The position numbers and the translations under genes are program-made. A DNA stretch of 64,000 nucleotides from Meconema thalassinum (lineage: Eukaryota; Arthropoda; Insecta; Orthoptera; Tettigoniidae). Positions within the stretch are counted from its first letter, which is position 1. Each line of letters begins with the position of its first letter. The DNA is taken from contig OX336388.2 of the NCBI GenBank assembly GCA_946902985.2, forward strand, positions 1,210,092,609-1,210,156,608. The letters are read 5' to 3'. The notes beneath the pieces are model-generated. The model searched no databases, had not been told where the DNA came from, and saw only the letters and a program-made list of their open reading frames with translations. This document shows, piece after piece, positions 11,680 to 21,556 of this stretch.

Positions 11680-13320
11680 ATAGAGGAAAGTCACCAAATA
11701 TGGGGAGGTATTTTTTTATAGGGCTCACATTAGTCATAAGAAGGAACGGAATAATTTTGGTTTTATCACCAATGTAAACCTCAGGGGATACGTAGGCCTG
11801 TATTAGAAATATGGGCAAGTTTGATGTTGTAATACCCTCTGATATTATTATTAACTTTAAAAGTGCACTTTCCCCATATTAGGCAACCGGAGTTCGTAAT
11901 ATGGGGAGGTGAGAAACCTCACGGGTTTTATTTAAAATTGATACACTGAATAATATACCCTTTTAATTAAAGCTCAGACAATGGAATAAAATCATGAACA
12001 TAAATAGTACAAAAGTACAAAAATGAACATTGTAAGTAAATAACAGTCCTGGTTTCCTGTTGCCGAATTTCCAAAAAAACAACCTGTCTCTGATTCTACA
12101 CGCAATGCGTAAGCCCAGTTCTCTGTTTTGAATTAATGTGAGTGCGCTGCCAACTGTTTACATCTGTCTGTCGCCTCTTCAGGGTGAGTGTGGGGCACGA
12201 GGGAAGGCATGGGCATTCAGGGAGAACTATTTGTTTATTAACTCTGCTGCACCAGCAGCCAATTTGGGATTGGAAGGATGTCAACAGCAGGAACTAGTGG
12301 ACTGCCCCCCCCCCTCTCCTCCAATCAGATGTTGAGGCCTCTGGTGAAATGTCACCACTTTTGTTTGGGGGAGAAGATCTGGATTTCGATGTTGTACCTC
12401 TACTGAGAGGTTCGGGAAATCATGGTCCTGGAAGATGTTCTTATTGCACGGATAAAGCCCAGATTTATGGAACCCTCCTACATTTTCAACAGTTGCTGCC
12501 CTCATATACGCATGTCCAAACAGCTCACCAACCCATTCCCGGCATCTAAAAATAAGTTATATGACACTCACTAAGAGCTGAACTAATCCGTTACATTCAA
12601 TATAACGTAATATGGGGTTCCCTATATTAGGAGACAATGAACTCCCCATATTAGGCTATCGCACTGTCCACGCTTTAACATTTTACTTCCAAGAAATTTA
12701 TAGGCTAAGACAAAATACTACAATTGTAACTTGAACCTAAGCCCCTGACTGCATATACAAACACATTTAGAAAATTAATTCACTTACCTTTTCTTAACAA
12801 TTCGTACGAATTCAGAAAACTGAGAAATATTTCACAACGATGAAGAACAACAAACTTCAATAACAAAATGGCTATGATGCGCAGCTAAGGGCAACTTCGT
12901 GCGATACGCACACAGTACGTGGACAACAAGTTAACGTATTCACTGCAAGGTTATTGCATCTACTAAATGACAAAATACGAGGGGCGTTTTTTAAGTAATA
13001 ACCGTTGTAATATTATGGCATTGCAGCGCGGCGGTTGGCATTCCGTGCAGGTGCGCTGTGTACCTGCATCTATTGGCAAGACTGAGACGCCATTACGGCA
13101 TAAGTCGCCCATGTGTGGGTGTATTGACAAGCTTTTGAAATTGCATCGCCGATTGCGAGTCCCGCCGACTCGAAGACAAGAGAGAAAATTCCCCTGTAAG
13201 ATATGCTGCCATTTGCCCACCACTGTCAGGCAAATTGCATGCTTACACAGGAGAACGCCCCTCGTACTACTTCCCCATTATTTTAAGGAAACCTCCCCAT
13301 ATATGGTGACTTTCCTCTAT
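11680..13320. mobile_element. Non-autonomous TIR transposon (~1.64 kb) with CCCCATATT motifs
   Basis: The 30-bp ends are inverted repeats with one mismatch in the middle: 11680-11709 (atagaggaaagtcacca...ggggaggt) and 13291-13320. Internal copies of the subterminal word ('ccccatatt' or its complement) lie near 11872, 11910, 12608 and 12644. No transposase frame is present. I could not assign a target duplication, so the superfamily is unknown. It contains the miniature element at 12978-13264. Confidence 0.7.
12978..13264. mobile_element. Mariner-type MITE, 287 bp, TA target
   Basis: Inverted ends 'cgaggggcgtt' (12978-12988) and 'aacgcccctcg' (13254-13264) are each flanked by TA. The left end continues as 'ttttaagtaataacc', a sequence style known from mariner ends. 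The overlapping frames 12967-13338 (plus) and 12963-13223 (minus) run past both ends and carry no transposase motif. It sits inside the TIR element 11680-13320. Confidence 0.75.
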
Positions 13321-13809
13321 TTATTGTTTTGCGGGTAGCAAACAGGAGGTAAAACCTTCATTGACTCCATATCAAATCAAAATCAATAATGCAAATATAT
13401 CAGAACTATTATTATTATCAAAATGAATTTCACGAATGTATGCTCTCACACACCGGAGCGATCGCGGTGGGGGTAACGGGAGCGACGGGGGTGGCGATCA
13501 GGTCTTTTCACACCCGGACGCGTGGTGGTAGCGATCAGTTTGGAAAATCCTATACGATACTGAACACTAATATGTTTTCCGCGTTGGGTTCGATTCCCGG
13601 TCAATGCATGTGAGATTTTCGAAGTGAAATGCCATGTCCTGTGGTTCGGATTCCACGTAAAAAGGAGGTCCCGTGGCTCATGATCGCGAGATTAACGGTC
13701 ACGTTAAACTACAAGCTTCCTTCTTTGTTTTCCGCGTAATAGTCTATAGTCACATCGCGGCAAAACTAAAAGTGTTAAGTATCGTTTGAAGGATGTGCTT
13801 GTAGCGTAT
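13321..13809. other. Intergenic, with possible SINE B box
   Basis: A good B-box match 'gggttcgattcccgg' lies at 13585-13601, but no clear A box or tail frames it. The last bases (to 13809) are the target site of the gypsy element, and 'gtat' 13806-13809 is repeated at 20470-20473. Confidence 0.35.
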
Positions 13810-14515
13810 TATTACGTGCCACCCCCCTAGTGGCACTTTTGTTAACTGGATTACGGTGGGAAGAAGGCACAACACCAATTACTGCTTAAAGAAATAATTA
13901 ACTTTATTGTGGCCAGAAAGATACACTCCTCAACAGCAAATACTAGGAATTATTACCTTACTCCAGTTTCCTCACGTCGAGAATACTTCTCCTTTCACTT
14001 GTCAACAGATCACAGTTAATCCTTTCGCTAATGATTCCGGTCCCGTACGCTGGCTAGAAATAGCTGCACTAGGTCTGTCACTCACTGTTTTGCAACTCAC
14101 CACAATGACCTCTCTCGCATTGAGTAAGCACACTCGCTCAAAACACAGGCAGTCCCCTGTAAGCTCCTCACTCCCTTCGCTGTCAAGAGAATCAGCTTCA
14201 CTAGGGGTTTCGCAAGTCACCACACTTCTGTCGCTCAGGATAAGCGCTCGCACGTAAAACACAACAACAACCACTGCTTGACAGGTCGCACTTATATAGC
14301 AGGCTGGTGACTCAATAAATGCTTCTAGATCCATCCAGGGTGTCACGGCTTCCCGAGGTTTCCATCGCTGGCTCAGTCACGAATATTCTGGACCATCCCT
14401 TTGTCCTAGTAGCCCTGTTGCATAAGGCGTACGCAATACACGAGGCAGGGCACAGCCTAGCCCTGGGGCAGTTGTGACTCATGCGGCGAGCGATGACAAA
14501 CTCGAAGCCGGAAAA
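13810..14515 (-). repeat. 3' LTR of the gypsy element
   Basis: Matches 19756-20469 almost base for base. It has a minus-strand TATA-like 'tatataa' (complement of 14292-14298) and an AATAAA signal (complement of 13903-13908). A purine-rich tract (complement of about 14517-14530, aggaagggggtgg) abuts the inner end and would serve as the polypurine tract. The inner end is a little degraded compared with the other LTR. Confidence 0.9.
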
Positions 14516-14552
14516 CCACCCCCTTCCTAAAAAGGCTGATCGTCCCGATCAA

Positions 14553-16391
14553 TCATTGGTCCTTCTGTGTCCCTCCGTAGGCTGCCAGGCGATCTCGATG
14601 CACGATCTTCATCTTCGCCCTCGGGCTCCGCCGGATCCTGTAGACGACATCGTTGATCCGTTTCACGACTCGGTACGGGCCCTCCCAGGACTTCTGCAGT
14701 TTGGGTGACAGGCCTTTCTTCCGTAATGGGTTGAAGAGCCAGACCAGGTCGCCCTCGTGGAATCCGCCGGCATCCGTCTGCTGGTCGTATCGGCTCTTCA
14801 TTCGGTCGGTCTCGATCCGCTGTTTCCTCCTCGCGAACGCGTGCACGTCCTCCAGTTGGTCGACCAGTTCTTGACAATACTGGCTTACCGGGATCAGATC
14901 ATTCCCAGGTCGGCCGAAGGCAAGATCGACAGGTAGACGGAGCTCCCTCCCAAACATGGCCCGGGCTGGTGTGCACCCGGTGGCTTCATGCACGGTGGCG
15001 CGGTAGGCCAGGAGAAATAGTGGAAGATGTTTGTCCCAATCCCTCTTGTGCTCGCTGACGACTATTCGGAGATGGTTCTCGATGGTGCGATTGAATCGCT
15101 CTACCATCCCGTCGGACTGAGGGTGTAGCGGCGTTGTCCTTGTCTTCCGGATTCCCAGCAGCTGGCATAGGTTCTGGAACACCTGTGACTCGAAGTTCCT
15201 CCCTTGGTCGGAGTGCAGCTCCAGGGGTACTCCGTACCGGCTGACGAATTTCTTCACCAGGGTCTCTGCAATCGTCGCGGCTTCTTGGTTAGGGAGCGCA
15301 TACGCCTCCGGCCATTTGGTAAAGTAGTCGCTGACGACTAATATGTAGCGGTTCCCTGCCTCGCTTAACGGGAATGGCCCAGCAACATCGATGGCCACTC
15401 TCTCCATGGGGCCGCCCACGTTGTAGGTCTTCAGTGGACCCCGTCGTCTTCGTCCTGGGCCCTTGCTGGCTGCGCAATCGTGGCACCTCGCGCAGTTGTT
15501 CTCCACGTCTGTTCGGCATCCGATCCAGTAGAACCGCTCTCTCAGCTCCTCCAGGGTCTTTTTTTTTATCCCTAGGTGTCCACCAGATGATCCTTCATGA
15601 ACTTCCTTCAGGACTTCCTCCGTCATAGCCTTTGGAACGATGACTTGCTCTCGAGATGTCTTCCCGTCGGTGCTCTCCCAGGTACGGCAGATGAGGCCAT
15701 CCCTTACAATCAGCGAGTCCCACTGTGCCCAGTAGGACTTAAACTTTGGGCTGCAGTCACTCACAATGTTCCACCCGGGTCTTGGGACATAGGCCCTCTT
15801 CCATTCGGCTATCAGTCCCAGGTCATCATCTTCTGCTTGTGCCCGCGTGAAAGATTCGCGGCTCCAGCTCCCTTCAAGTTCCACGGTAGTCCTTCGGCAC
15901 TTTATACCGGTGTTCTCCTCCCTTCGGGCAAAGAAGGTGCAGTCTTCGGGGCACGGTCTTCGTGACAGGGCGTCGGCGTTAGAATGCAGTTGGCCTTTCC
16001 TGTGCTGAATCTCAAAGTTGTACTGTTGAAGCCTCTCTATCCACCGCGCGAGTTGACCCTCGGGCTGCTTGAAGTCCAGGAGCCACCGCAGGGATGCATG
16101 GTCGGTCCTGATGAGAAATTCTTGCCCGTACAGGTACTTGTGGAAGTGTTCAATGGTCTTCACGATGGCGAGCAGCTCCTTCCTGGTGACGCAGTAGTTT
16201 CTTTCTGGCTTTGACAAGGCCTTGCTGAAGTAGGCCACTACTCTCTCCTCGCCGTCCACTACTTGCGACAGGATTCCCCCTATGCCAAAGTCGCTGGCAT
16301 CGGTATCGACGATGAACCTTGTTCCAGGTCTGGGGTAGGCCAGAATAGGCGCGGTGCACAGAGCCTGCTTGAGTTGTTCGAAGACACTGTG
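14553..16391 (-). pseudogene. pol: Gypsy pol, RNase H and integrase part
   Basis: Open in one frame from just after a TGA at 16392-16394 to the natural stop at 14553. The first ~130 codons are RNase H, with a DTDASDFGIGG block, FSKALSKPERNY and a DHASLRWLL block. Then comes an integrase with an HHCC zinc finger (HEGSSGGHLG ... CARCHDC), the catalytic core with D (AIDVAGPFP), D (HSDQGRNFES) and E (GMVERFNRT) at the usual spacing, and a basic C-terminal domain (LSPKLQKSWEGPY). All catalytic residues I can identify are present. It is separated from RT only by two stop codons in the same frame, so this copy cannot make a full polyprotein. Antisense frames such as 15597-15965 are shadows. Confidence 0.9.
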
Positions 16392-16526
16392 TCATTCTGC
16401 TGTCCACGTGAAGAGTTGGTCCTTCTCAGACAGTCGATGTAAAGGTTTGGCGATGTCGGCGAATCCTCTCACGAAGCGACGGTAATAAGTGCAGAGTCCC
16501 AGAAAGCTTCGTAGTTGGGACTTGTC

Positions 16527-17567
16527 CTATGGAACTGGCCACTCCCTCACAGCCGCGGTCTTCTCTGGGTCGGTGCGCACCCCTTCCTTGGAGACGATAT
16601 GCCCAAGGTACTGGACCCGCTTCTGGAAGAGCTGACACTTCTTGGGGCTCAACTTCAGCTGGGCAGCCCGTAGCTTCAACAAGATCTCCTTCAGGTTGCT
16701 GTAGTGCTCCTCGAAGCTTCTCCCCAGAACGATGACGTCGTCTAGGTAGACCAGGCAGGTCTTCCAGTGTAGTCCCCTGAGAATGGACTCCATTAGCCTT
16801 TCGAAGGTCGCAGGGGCGTTGCACAGACCGAATGGCATGACGGTGAACTGCCAGAGCCCGCTTCCCACAGAGAACGCAGTTTTCTCGCGGTCCTTAGGGT
16901 GGACCTCCACCTGCCAGTAGCCACTCTTCAAATCCAAGGTAGAGAACCATCTCGACCCTGATATGGTGTCCAGGGCGTCGTCGATCCGGGGTAGAGAGTA
17001 GCTGTCCTTCTTCGTGACGTCATTCACCCGCCTGTAATCCACGCAGAACCTGGTGGAACCGTCCTTATTCTTCACTAGCACGACCGGAGAACTCCAAGGA
17101 CTATGTGATGGCTCGATCACCCCTTGCTCCTTCATCTCCTCTACCATCCGGTCGACTTCTGCTTGCTTGGCGAGCGGGACACGTCGGAATGGGGCCCTGA
17201 TCGGTGTGCTGTCCCCAACGTCGATTCTGTGCTGAACCAAGCTTGTCCTGCCGAAGTCTTTGCTCCCCACGGAGAAGACGTCCTGGAATTCGCGTAGCAG
17301 GTCCTGAAGTTGGCGTGATTGTTCCTCGTCTAAATGGTCCTGGGATCCTTGGTACAGCTTCTGTAGTTATTCTGGCAGTGTGCGTCTTCTTGGGTTGTCC
17401 GCCTGCAGGTGTCCGTCTGTCGTATCTGTGATGCGGGCAATCCAGGTAACGGGCTCGCCGACTCCTAGGTTGGTGTCCCGGTGAACCGTAATGTCGTAGT
17501 CGTTTAGGTTGGACAGGCAGACGTACGGCCGAGACGACGTGTTGATGAGAGGCTTGGCAACTAGCAA
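16527..17567 (-). pseudogene. pol: Gypsy pol, linker and reverse transcriptase part
   Basis: Same frame as the RNase H/integrase part. 17367-17567 encodes the protease-RT linker and ends at an in-frame TAA (17367-17369). After it the frame reopens and holds a Ty3-type RT: VPLAKQAEVDRMVEEM, FCVDYRRVND, LDLKSGYWQV, MPFGLCNAPATFERLM and the catalytic YLDD (16737-16748). The RT is stopped by TAG at 16527-16529, just before the RT thumb. The same frame then runs 44 codons to a TGA at 16392. These look like simple point mutations, since homology continues across each. RT catalytic residues are intact. Confidence 0.9.
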
Positions 17568-18172
17568 TCCTTTTGTCTGGATGTCCTCATATTTGGCTCG
17601 ATGACAGCCGCCACTCCCTCAGCAGTTCCATCGACAATTACGGCAGCGCTGACCTCCGTCCTGGCGGGAACGATGACGTCTTCTCTCAGCCGTACTCGTC
17701 GTGCGGTGATGGACTCCTGCGCAGGTTGCAAAGCAAGTTCCTCACCTCCGAAGTGCAGAGTGTTGGTACTCAGATCCAAGATGATGTTGTTCTGGTCCAG
17801 GAAGTCCAGTCCGATGATCACTTCATTTGATACGTCAGTCACAAGCACTGGATGCTTTATCGCCCGTCGACCAATGACGAACTCCAGTGATGCTTCGCCA
17901 TGTACCGGTGCGGTCTCTCCGGTCGCGGTTATTAGCTGGAGGTTCTTTTGTGTTGGTTGCACTCTCCACTTCGGGATCACGGTGGGACTGACGATGGTCC
18001 TCGATGCTCCCTTGTCGATTAGTATGGGCCAGCTCTCTCCGTTGACGACTCCGTCGACCATCAGGCTGCTATTGTCCCACCGTAACTTCGTCACACGAAC
18101 CTGGACGGCCGGGGCTTGACGACTGTCACAAGGCAACCTTTGCCCCCCAAGGCTGGCTAATACTCGTTTCCC
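17561..18172 (-). pseudogene. Gypsy aspartic protease, read by -1 frameshift from gag
   Basis: Retroviral-type aspartic protease: 'PILIDKGASRTIVS' where the family has D-T/S-G-A, and the C-terminal 'EVIIGLDFLDQNN' block (I-I-G-x-D). The active-site triplet reads DKGA here, so Thr/Ser is replaced by Lys and the enzyme is probably dead. It is in the -1 frame relative to gag and stays open back to the slippery heptamer at 18166-18172. At about 17570-17580 a further frame change and a stop separate it from the linker/RT frame. That change is a mutation rather than a designed shift, because homology simply switches frame. A TTG-start reading from 18136 is unlikely to be the real start. Confidence 0.85.
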
Positions 18173-19656
18173 TGGGTCGCGCGGTTTTCAGACGATTGAT
18201 TTCCCGTCGGATACCCTCGGCGGTGGCGATCACCGCAGTCCTTGCTCAGGTGGCCTTTCTTACCGCAGGTCCAGCAGGTCGATAGTCCTCTTCCGGGCCG
18301 CCTTTCCGGTTGCCTTCCGGCTGTGTCGTTGCTGGTGGTGCCGCGACTATCGAAGAAACGGCTTAGCGCCTCCATTAATTCGTCGGCCGGGGGCTTGGTC
18401 TCGTTGGTTTTTACTGGTTCGTCAACGTCCACTTGACGCACCCGCTCGTGCATTCTGGATGCCTGTTTTGCCGTCTCGAACTCAAGTGCGTGGCTCAGCG
18501 CATCTGTCAGGGTCTTATTGCGCGCGAGTCGCAGCGCCTGTTGAGTGTCCGAGTCCCGTAGCCCGTCGGTGAAAGTCTGCGTCGCTATCTGCTCCAGAAA
18601 GTCGGCCGGCGCTGTTGGGTAGGCGAGCCTTACGAGGCGTGCGATGTCCATCTCGAACTCCTGCAGGGTTTCCGCGTTCTTCTGTACCCAGGTCCGGAAC
18701 TGCATCTGGTAGGCCTGCTGAAGATGGCTATCTCCATATCGGGACTCCATATGGGCGATCAGTGAAGCGTAGTCCTGGGATCCAGTCGGGATGGCCTGAA
18801 GGACGTTAAGGGCGTCACCTCTCAGCGCTACAATGAGAGCTGTAGCCTTTTCTGTGTTGTTCCTGTTATTTATGGAACAGGCCGCCTCGAACTGACGTAA
18901 GTAGGTGCTCCACGGGACCTTTCCGTCGATGGTTGGGGGCGTCACTCTGCTATGTCCCGTTCCTGATATTCCCGGTGTAACGGTGGTCGGGCGTTGGCGC
19001 AGCTCGGCAACTTCCTCTCGTAGAGCGTTGAATTTCTCTTCCACCCCCGTCAGTGGGCGTTGGCGCAGCTCGGCAACTTCCTTTTGTAAGGCGTTGAATT
19101 TCTCCTCCACCCCCATCAGCGGGCGTTGGCACAGCTCGGCAACTTCCACTTGTAAGGCGTTGAATTTCTCCTCCACCCCCATCAGCGGTCGTTGGCACAG
19201 CTCGGCAACTTCCACTTGCAAGGCGTTGAATTTATCCTCCACCCCCATCAGCGGGCGTTGGCGCAGCTCGGCAACTTCCACTTGTAAGGCGTCGAACTTC
19301 TTTTCCACTGCTGCGACTTCCTCACGTAGGCCCTGTTCTAATTTCCTTTGGCTCTCCTCTAATTTCGTCAGCAGACACTCTTCCAGATTTTTCTGACCAT
19401 CCAGAAATTTGGTGGTTAGGTCCTCTGCTAACTTATTCTGGCCGTCCTTCAGGTCCTCTGCTAGCTTATTCTGACCTTCTTCTAATTTGGAAGTTAGGTC
19501 CTCGGCTAAACTTTTCTGGCTGTCTTCCAATTTGGCAGTTAGCCCCTTGGTTAAATTCTTCTGGCCGTCCTTCATCTTGGTTTCCATGCCATTTAACTTG
19601 TCTAGTAATGCTGCCAATTGCGCCTCCATTTTAGTTGTTTGTCTTGTAAAGGGCAT
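18157..19656 (-). CDS. gag: Gypsy gag polyprotein, intact (499 aa)
   Basis: Starts at an ATG about 100 bases after the 5' LTR and ends at TAG 18157-18159. Residues ~5-115 are a Lys/Glu/Leu-rich coiled coil built on degenerate GQNKLAEDL-type repeats. Residues ~115-225 are five copies of a 22-residue unit beginning KFNALQVEVAEL (66-bp DNA repeats phased at 19025, 19091, 19157, 19223 and 19289). Residues ~230-430 form the retrotransposon capsid-like region (WSTYLRQFEAAC, LQEFEMDIARLVRLAYP). Residues 461-474 are a CCHC zinc knuckle (CWTCGKKGHLSKDC) for RNA binding. The frame is uninterrupted, unlike pol. Its product would form the particle in the cytoplasm. The antisense frame 18905-19396 is a shadow of the 66-bp repeats. 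Confidence 0.92.
   Translation of the reverse strand: MPFTRQTTKMEAQLAALLDKLNGMETKMKDGQKNLTKGLTAKLEDSQKSLAEDLTSKLEEGQNKLAEDLKDGQNKLAEDLTTKFLDGQKNLEECLLTKLEESQRKLEQGLREEVAAVEKKFDALQVEVAELRQRPLMGVEDKFNALQVEVAELCQRPLMGVEEKFNALQVEVAELCQRPLMGVEEKFNALQKEVAELRQRPLTGVEEKFNALREEVAELRQRPTTVTPGISGTGHSRVTPPTIDGKVPWSTYLRQFEAACSINNRNNTEKATALIVALRGDALNVLQAIPTGSQDYASLIAHMESRYGDSHLQQAYQMQFRTWVQKNAETLQEFEMDIARLVRLAYPTAPADFLEQIATQTFTDGLRDSDTQQALRLARNKTLTDALSHALEFETAKQASRMHERVRQVDVDEPVKTNETKPPADELMEALSRFFDSRGTTSNDTAGRQPERRPGRGLSTCWTCGKKGHLSKDCGDRHRRGYPTGNQSSENRATQGNEY
18166..18172 (-). promoter_or_regulatory. Putative -1 ribosomal frameshift heptamer GGGAAAC
   Basis: On the minus strand GGGAAAC lies nine bases before the gag stop, phased in gag as G GGA AAC. 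A -1 slip gives GGG AAA C and enters the protease frame, which is open from there. A small stem (ggcaa/ttgcc) lies ~20-30 bases downstream and could be part of a stimulator. The phase is seen; function is inferred. Confidence 0.65.
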
Positions 19657-19741
19657 GCACTCACAGGAAAATTAGAGAAAATGACCTGCTCGGGTTTTGA
19701 AACCAGGACCGTCAGGTGTTGTGCTTGAGTTCGTAATCCGG

Positions 19742-19753
19742 CTTCTGACACCA
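19742..19753 (-). other. Primer-binding site of the gypsy element
   Basis: TGGTGTCAGAAG on the minus strand, two bases after the 5' LTR. It starts with TGG as expected for pairing to a tRNA 3' CCA. This type of site is familiar in Ty3/gypsy elements; the tRNA was not identified. Confidence 0.7.
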
Positions 19754-19755
19754 GT

Positions 19756-20469
19756 TATTACGTGCCACCCCCCTAGTGGCACTTTTGTTAACTGGATTAC
19801 GGTGGGAAGAAGGCACAACACCAATTACTGCTTAAAGAAATAATTAACTTTATTGTGGCCAGAATGATACACTCCTCAACAGCAAATACTAGCAATTATT
19901 ACCTTACTCCAGTTTCCTCACGTCGAGAATACTTCTCCTTTCACTTGTCAACAGACCTCAGTTAATCCTTTCGCTAATGAGTCCGGTCCCGTACGCTGGC
20001 TAGAAATAGCTGCACTAGGTCTGTCACTCACTGTTTTTCAACTCACCACAATGACCTCTCTCGCACTGAGTAATCACACTCGCTCAAAACACAGGCAGTC
20101 CCCTGTAAGCTCCTCACTCCCTTCGCTGTCAAGAGAATCAGCTTCACTAGGGGTTTCGCAAGTCACCACACTTCTGTCGCTCAGGATAAGCACTCGCACT
20201 CGCTCGTAAAACACAACAACAACCACTGCTTGACAGGTCGCACTTATATAGCAGGCCGGTGACTCAATAAATGCTTCTAGATCCATCCAGGGTGTCACGG
20301 CTTCCCGAGGTTTCCATCGCTGGCTCAGTCACGAATATTCTGGACCATCCCTTTGTCCTAGTAGCCCTGTTGCATAAGGCGTACGCAATACACGAGGCAG
20401 GGCACAGCCCAGCCCTGGGGCAGTTGTGACTCATGCGGCGAGCGATGACACAAACTCGCAGCCGTAACA
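19756..20469 (-). repeat. 5' LTR of the gypsy element
   Basis: Outer end TGTTACGGC (complement of 20461-20469). TATA-like signal at 20244-20250 and AATAAA at 19849-19854, both on the minus strand. Compared with the other LTR it has a six-base insertion ('ctcgct', near 20197) and about a dozen substitutions. Confidence 0.9.
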
Positions 20470-20726
20470 GTATTAGTAGCATACGGGATATAGCAGAGAA
20501 ATATCGACCTTCGTGACAACAACGCTAGTTGGGTTTCATAAAAGAATATTATTAGGGGCGGCTGATTCACCTGATATACTATCTGATTCAAAACCGCCTT
20601 GTCAAACACTAAAGAACGTAGTTTAATTACTTCTTATACGTGCATGTCTCGGTGTTCAATTACACCCTCATCAGCGTGTTCAAAGATATGTGTTTTATGC
20701 AGCCCTACGAACGCGTGTAATCGTTG
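20470..20726. repeat. Inverted-repeat arm, left
   Basis: 20580-20648 is the reverse complement of 21391-21459 with scattered mismatches; the shared word 'ccttgtcaaacactaaag' is exact. 20471-20495 ('attagtagcatacgggata') is also found reversed at 21340-21365. No gene. The truncated LINE lies between the arms. Confidence 0.65.
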
Positions 20727-21328
20727 TTGTTTGAGTCTTCAGTCTTTTGACTGGTTTGATGCAGCACTCCATAACTCCCTGTCCTGAGCTAATCGTTTCA
20801 TCTCTACATAGCTACCACACCCTACGTCCAAGGCAATCTGTTTAACATATTCTAACCTTGGTCTACACGTACGGTTCTTGTCCTCGACCCTTCCTTCGAT
20901 ATCTAAGCTTGCTATTCCTGGGTGTCTTAGTATGTGTCCTACCAAGCTTTCTCTTCTCTTCATTAGCAGTCACCAGAAACATCTCTCCTCTCCCACTAGT
21001 CTTAATACCTCTTCGTTTGTAACCCTATCTACCCATCTGATCTTCATCATTCTCCTGTAATACCACATTTCCAACGCTTTAATTCTCCTCTTTTCTGCTG
21101 CACCAATAGTCCAAGTTTCACTTCCATAGAGTGCCACGCTCCAGACAAAGGCTTTCAAAAATGACTTCCTAACACCTTAATCAATATTCGATGTCAACAG
21201 ATTCCTTTTCTGTAGAAATGCTTTCCTTGCCTGAGCTAACTTACATTTTATATCCACTTTGCTTCGTCCATCACTGATTATTTTGCTTCCTAAGTAACAG
21301 AAGTCTCCTACTTCCTTTAGTTTTAGGT
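20727..21328 (-). pseudogene. 5'-truncated LINE fragment (same family as 54174-57290)
   Basis: Near-identical to the 3' end of the minus-strand LINE at 54174-57290, including the ALYGSETWTIGAAEKRRI block, WVDRVTNEEVLRLVGEERC and the 3' word 'ctgaagactcaaacaacaa'. The codons fall in two frames (20739-20963 and 20970-21158) because of an indel near 20965, and further stops follow. Truncation at about 21328 is typical of incomplete target-primed reverse transcription. Not functional. Confidence 0.9.
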
Positions 21329-21556
21329 CGATATTTTTCTGCTGTATCCCGTATGCTACTAATGCGCTGCAAGCATATCCTACAAACGTACATGCACGTA
21401 TAAGCAGTGATTAAACCACATCCTTTAGTGTTTGACAAGGCACTTTTGAATCACATAGTAATATCAGTCAACACGGATATTAATTATTACCATTGTCATA
21501 ATAGTTAATGCTTACGCATTTCACCTGCTATACTCATAAATAGGCCCTTGATTTTT
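21329..21556. repeat. Inverted-repeat arm, right, and AT-rich flank
   Basis: 21391-21459 pairs with 20580-20648, and 21340-21365 pairs with 20471-20495. The rest, to the C-run at 21561, is AT-rich with nothing recognisable. Confidence 0.6.

Larger units (their letters stand above)
13810..20469 (-). mobile_element. Full-length Ty3/gypsy-type LTR retrotransposon, minus strand
   Basis: Two ~710-bp LTRs enclose, in minus-strand order, a primer site, gag, protease, reverse transcriptase, RNase H and integrase; RT before integrase places it in Ty3/gypsy. The host duplication is 'gtat' (13806-13809, 20470-20473), possibly five bases. The LTRs differ at roughly a dozen sites plus small indels by eye, so the insertion is fairly young. 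No envelope gene lies between integrase and the 3' LTR. Three in-frame stops and one frameshift in pol make this copy non-autonomous. It inserted into sequence related to the inverted repeats at 20471-20512 and 21327-21365. Confidence 0.93.

Noticed and set aside
12967..13338. 123-codon frame over the MITE
   Set aside because: It crosses both ends of a 287-bp miniature element and shows no transposase motif.
14481..19396. Plus-strand frames inside the gypsy element (for example 15597-15965, 17601-18119, 18905-19396)
   Set aside because: Antisense shadows of gag and pol, which are clearly coding on the minus strand.
13810..20469. Possible retrovirus-like element with envelope
   Set aside because: Only ~40 bases separate the integrase stop from the 3' LTR region, so no envelope gene is present.
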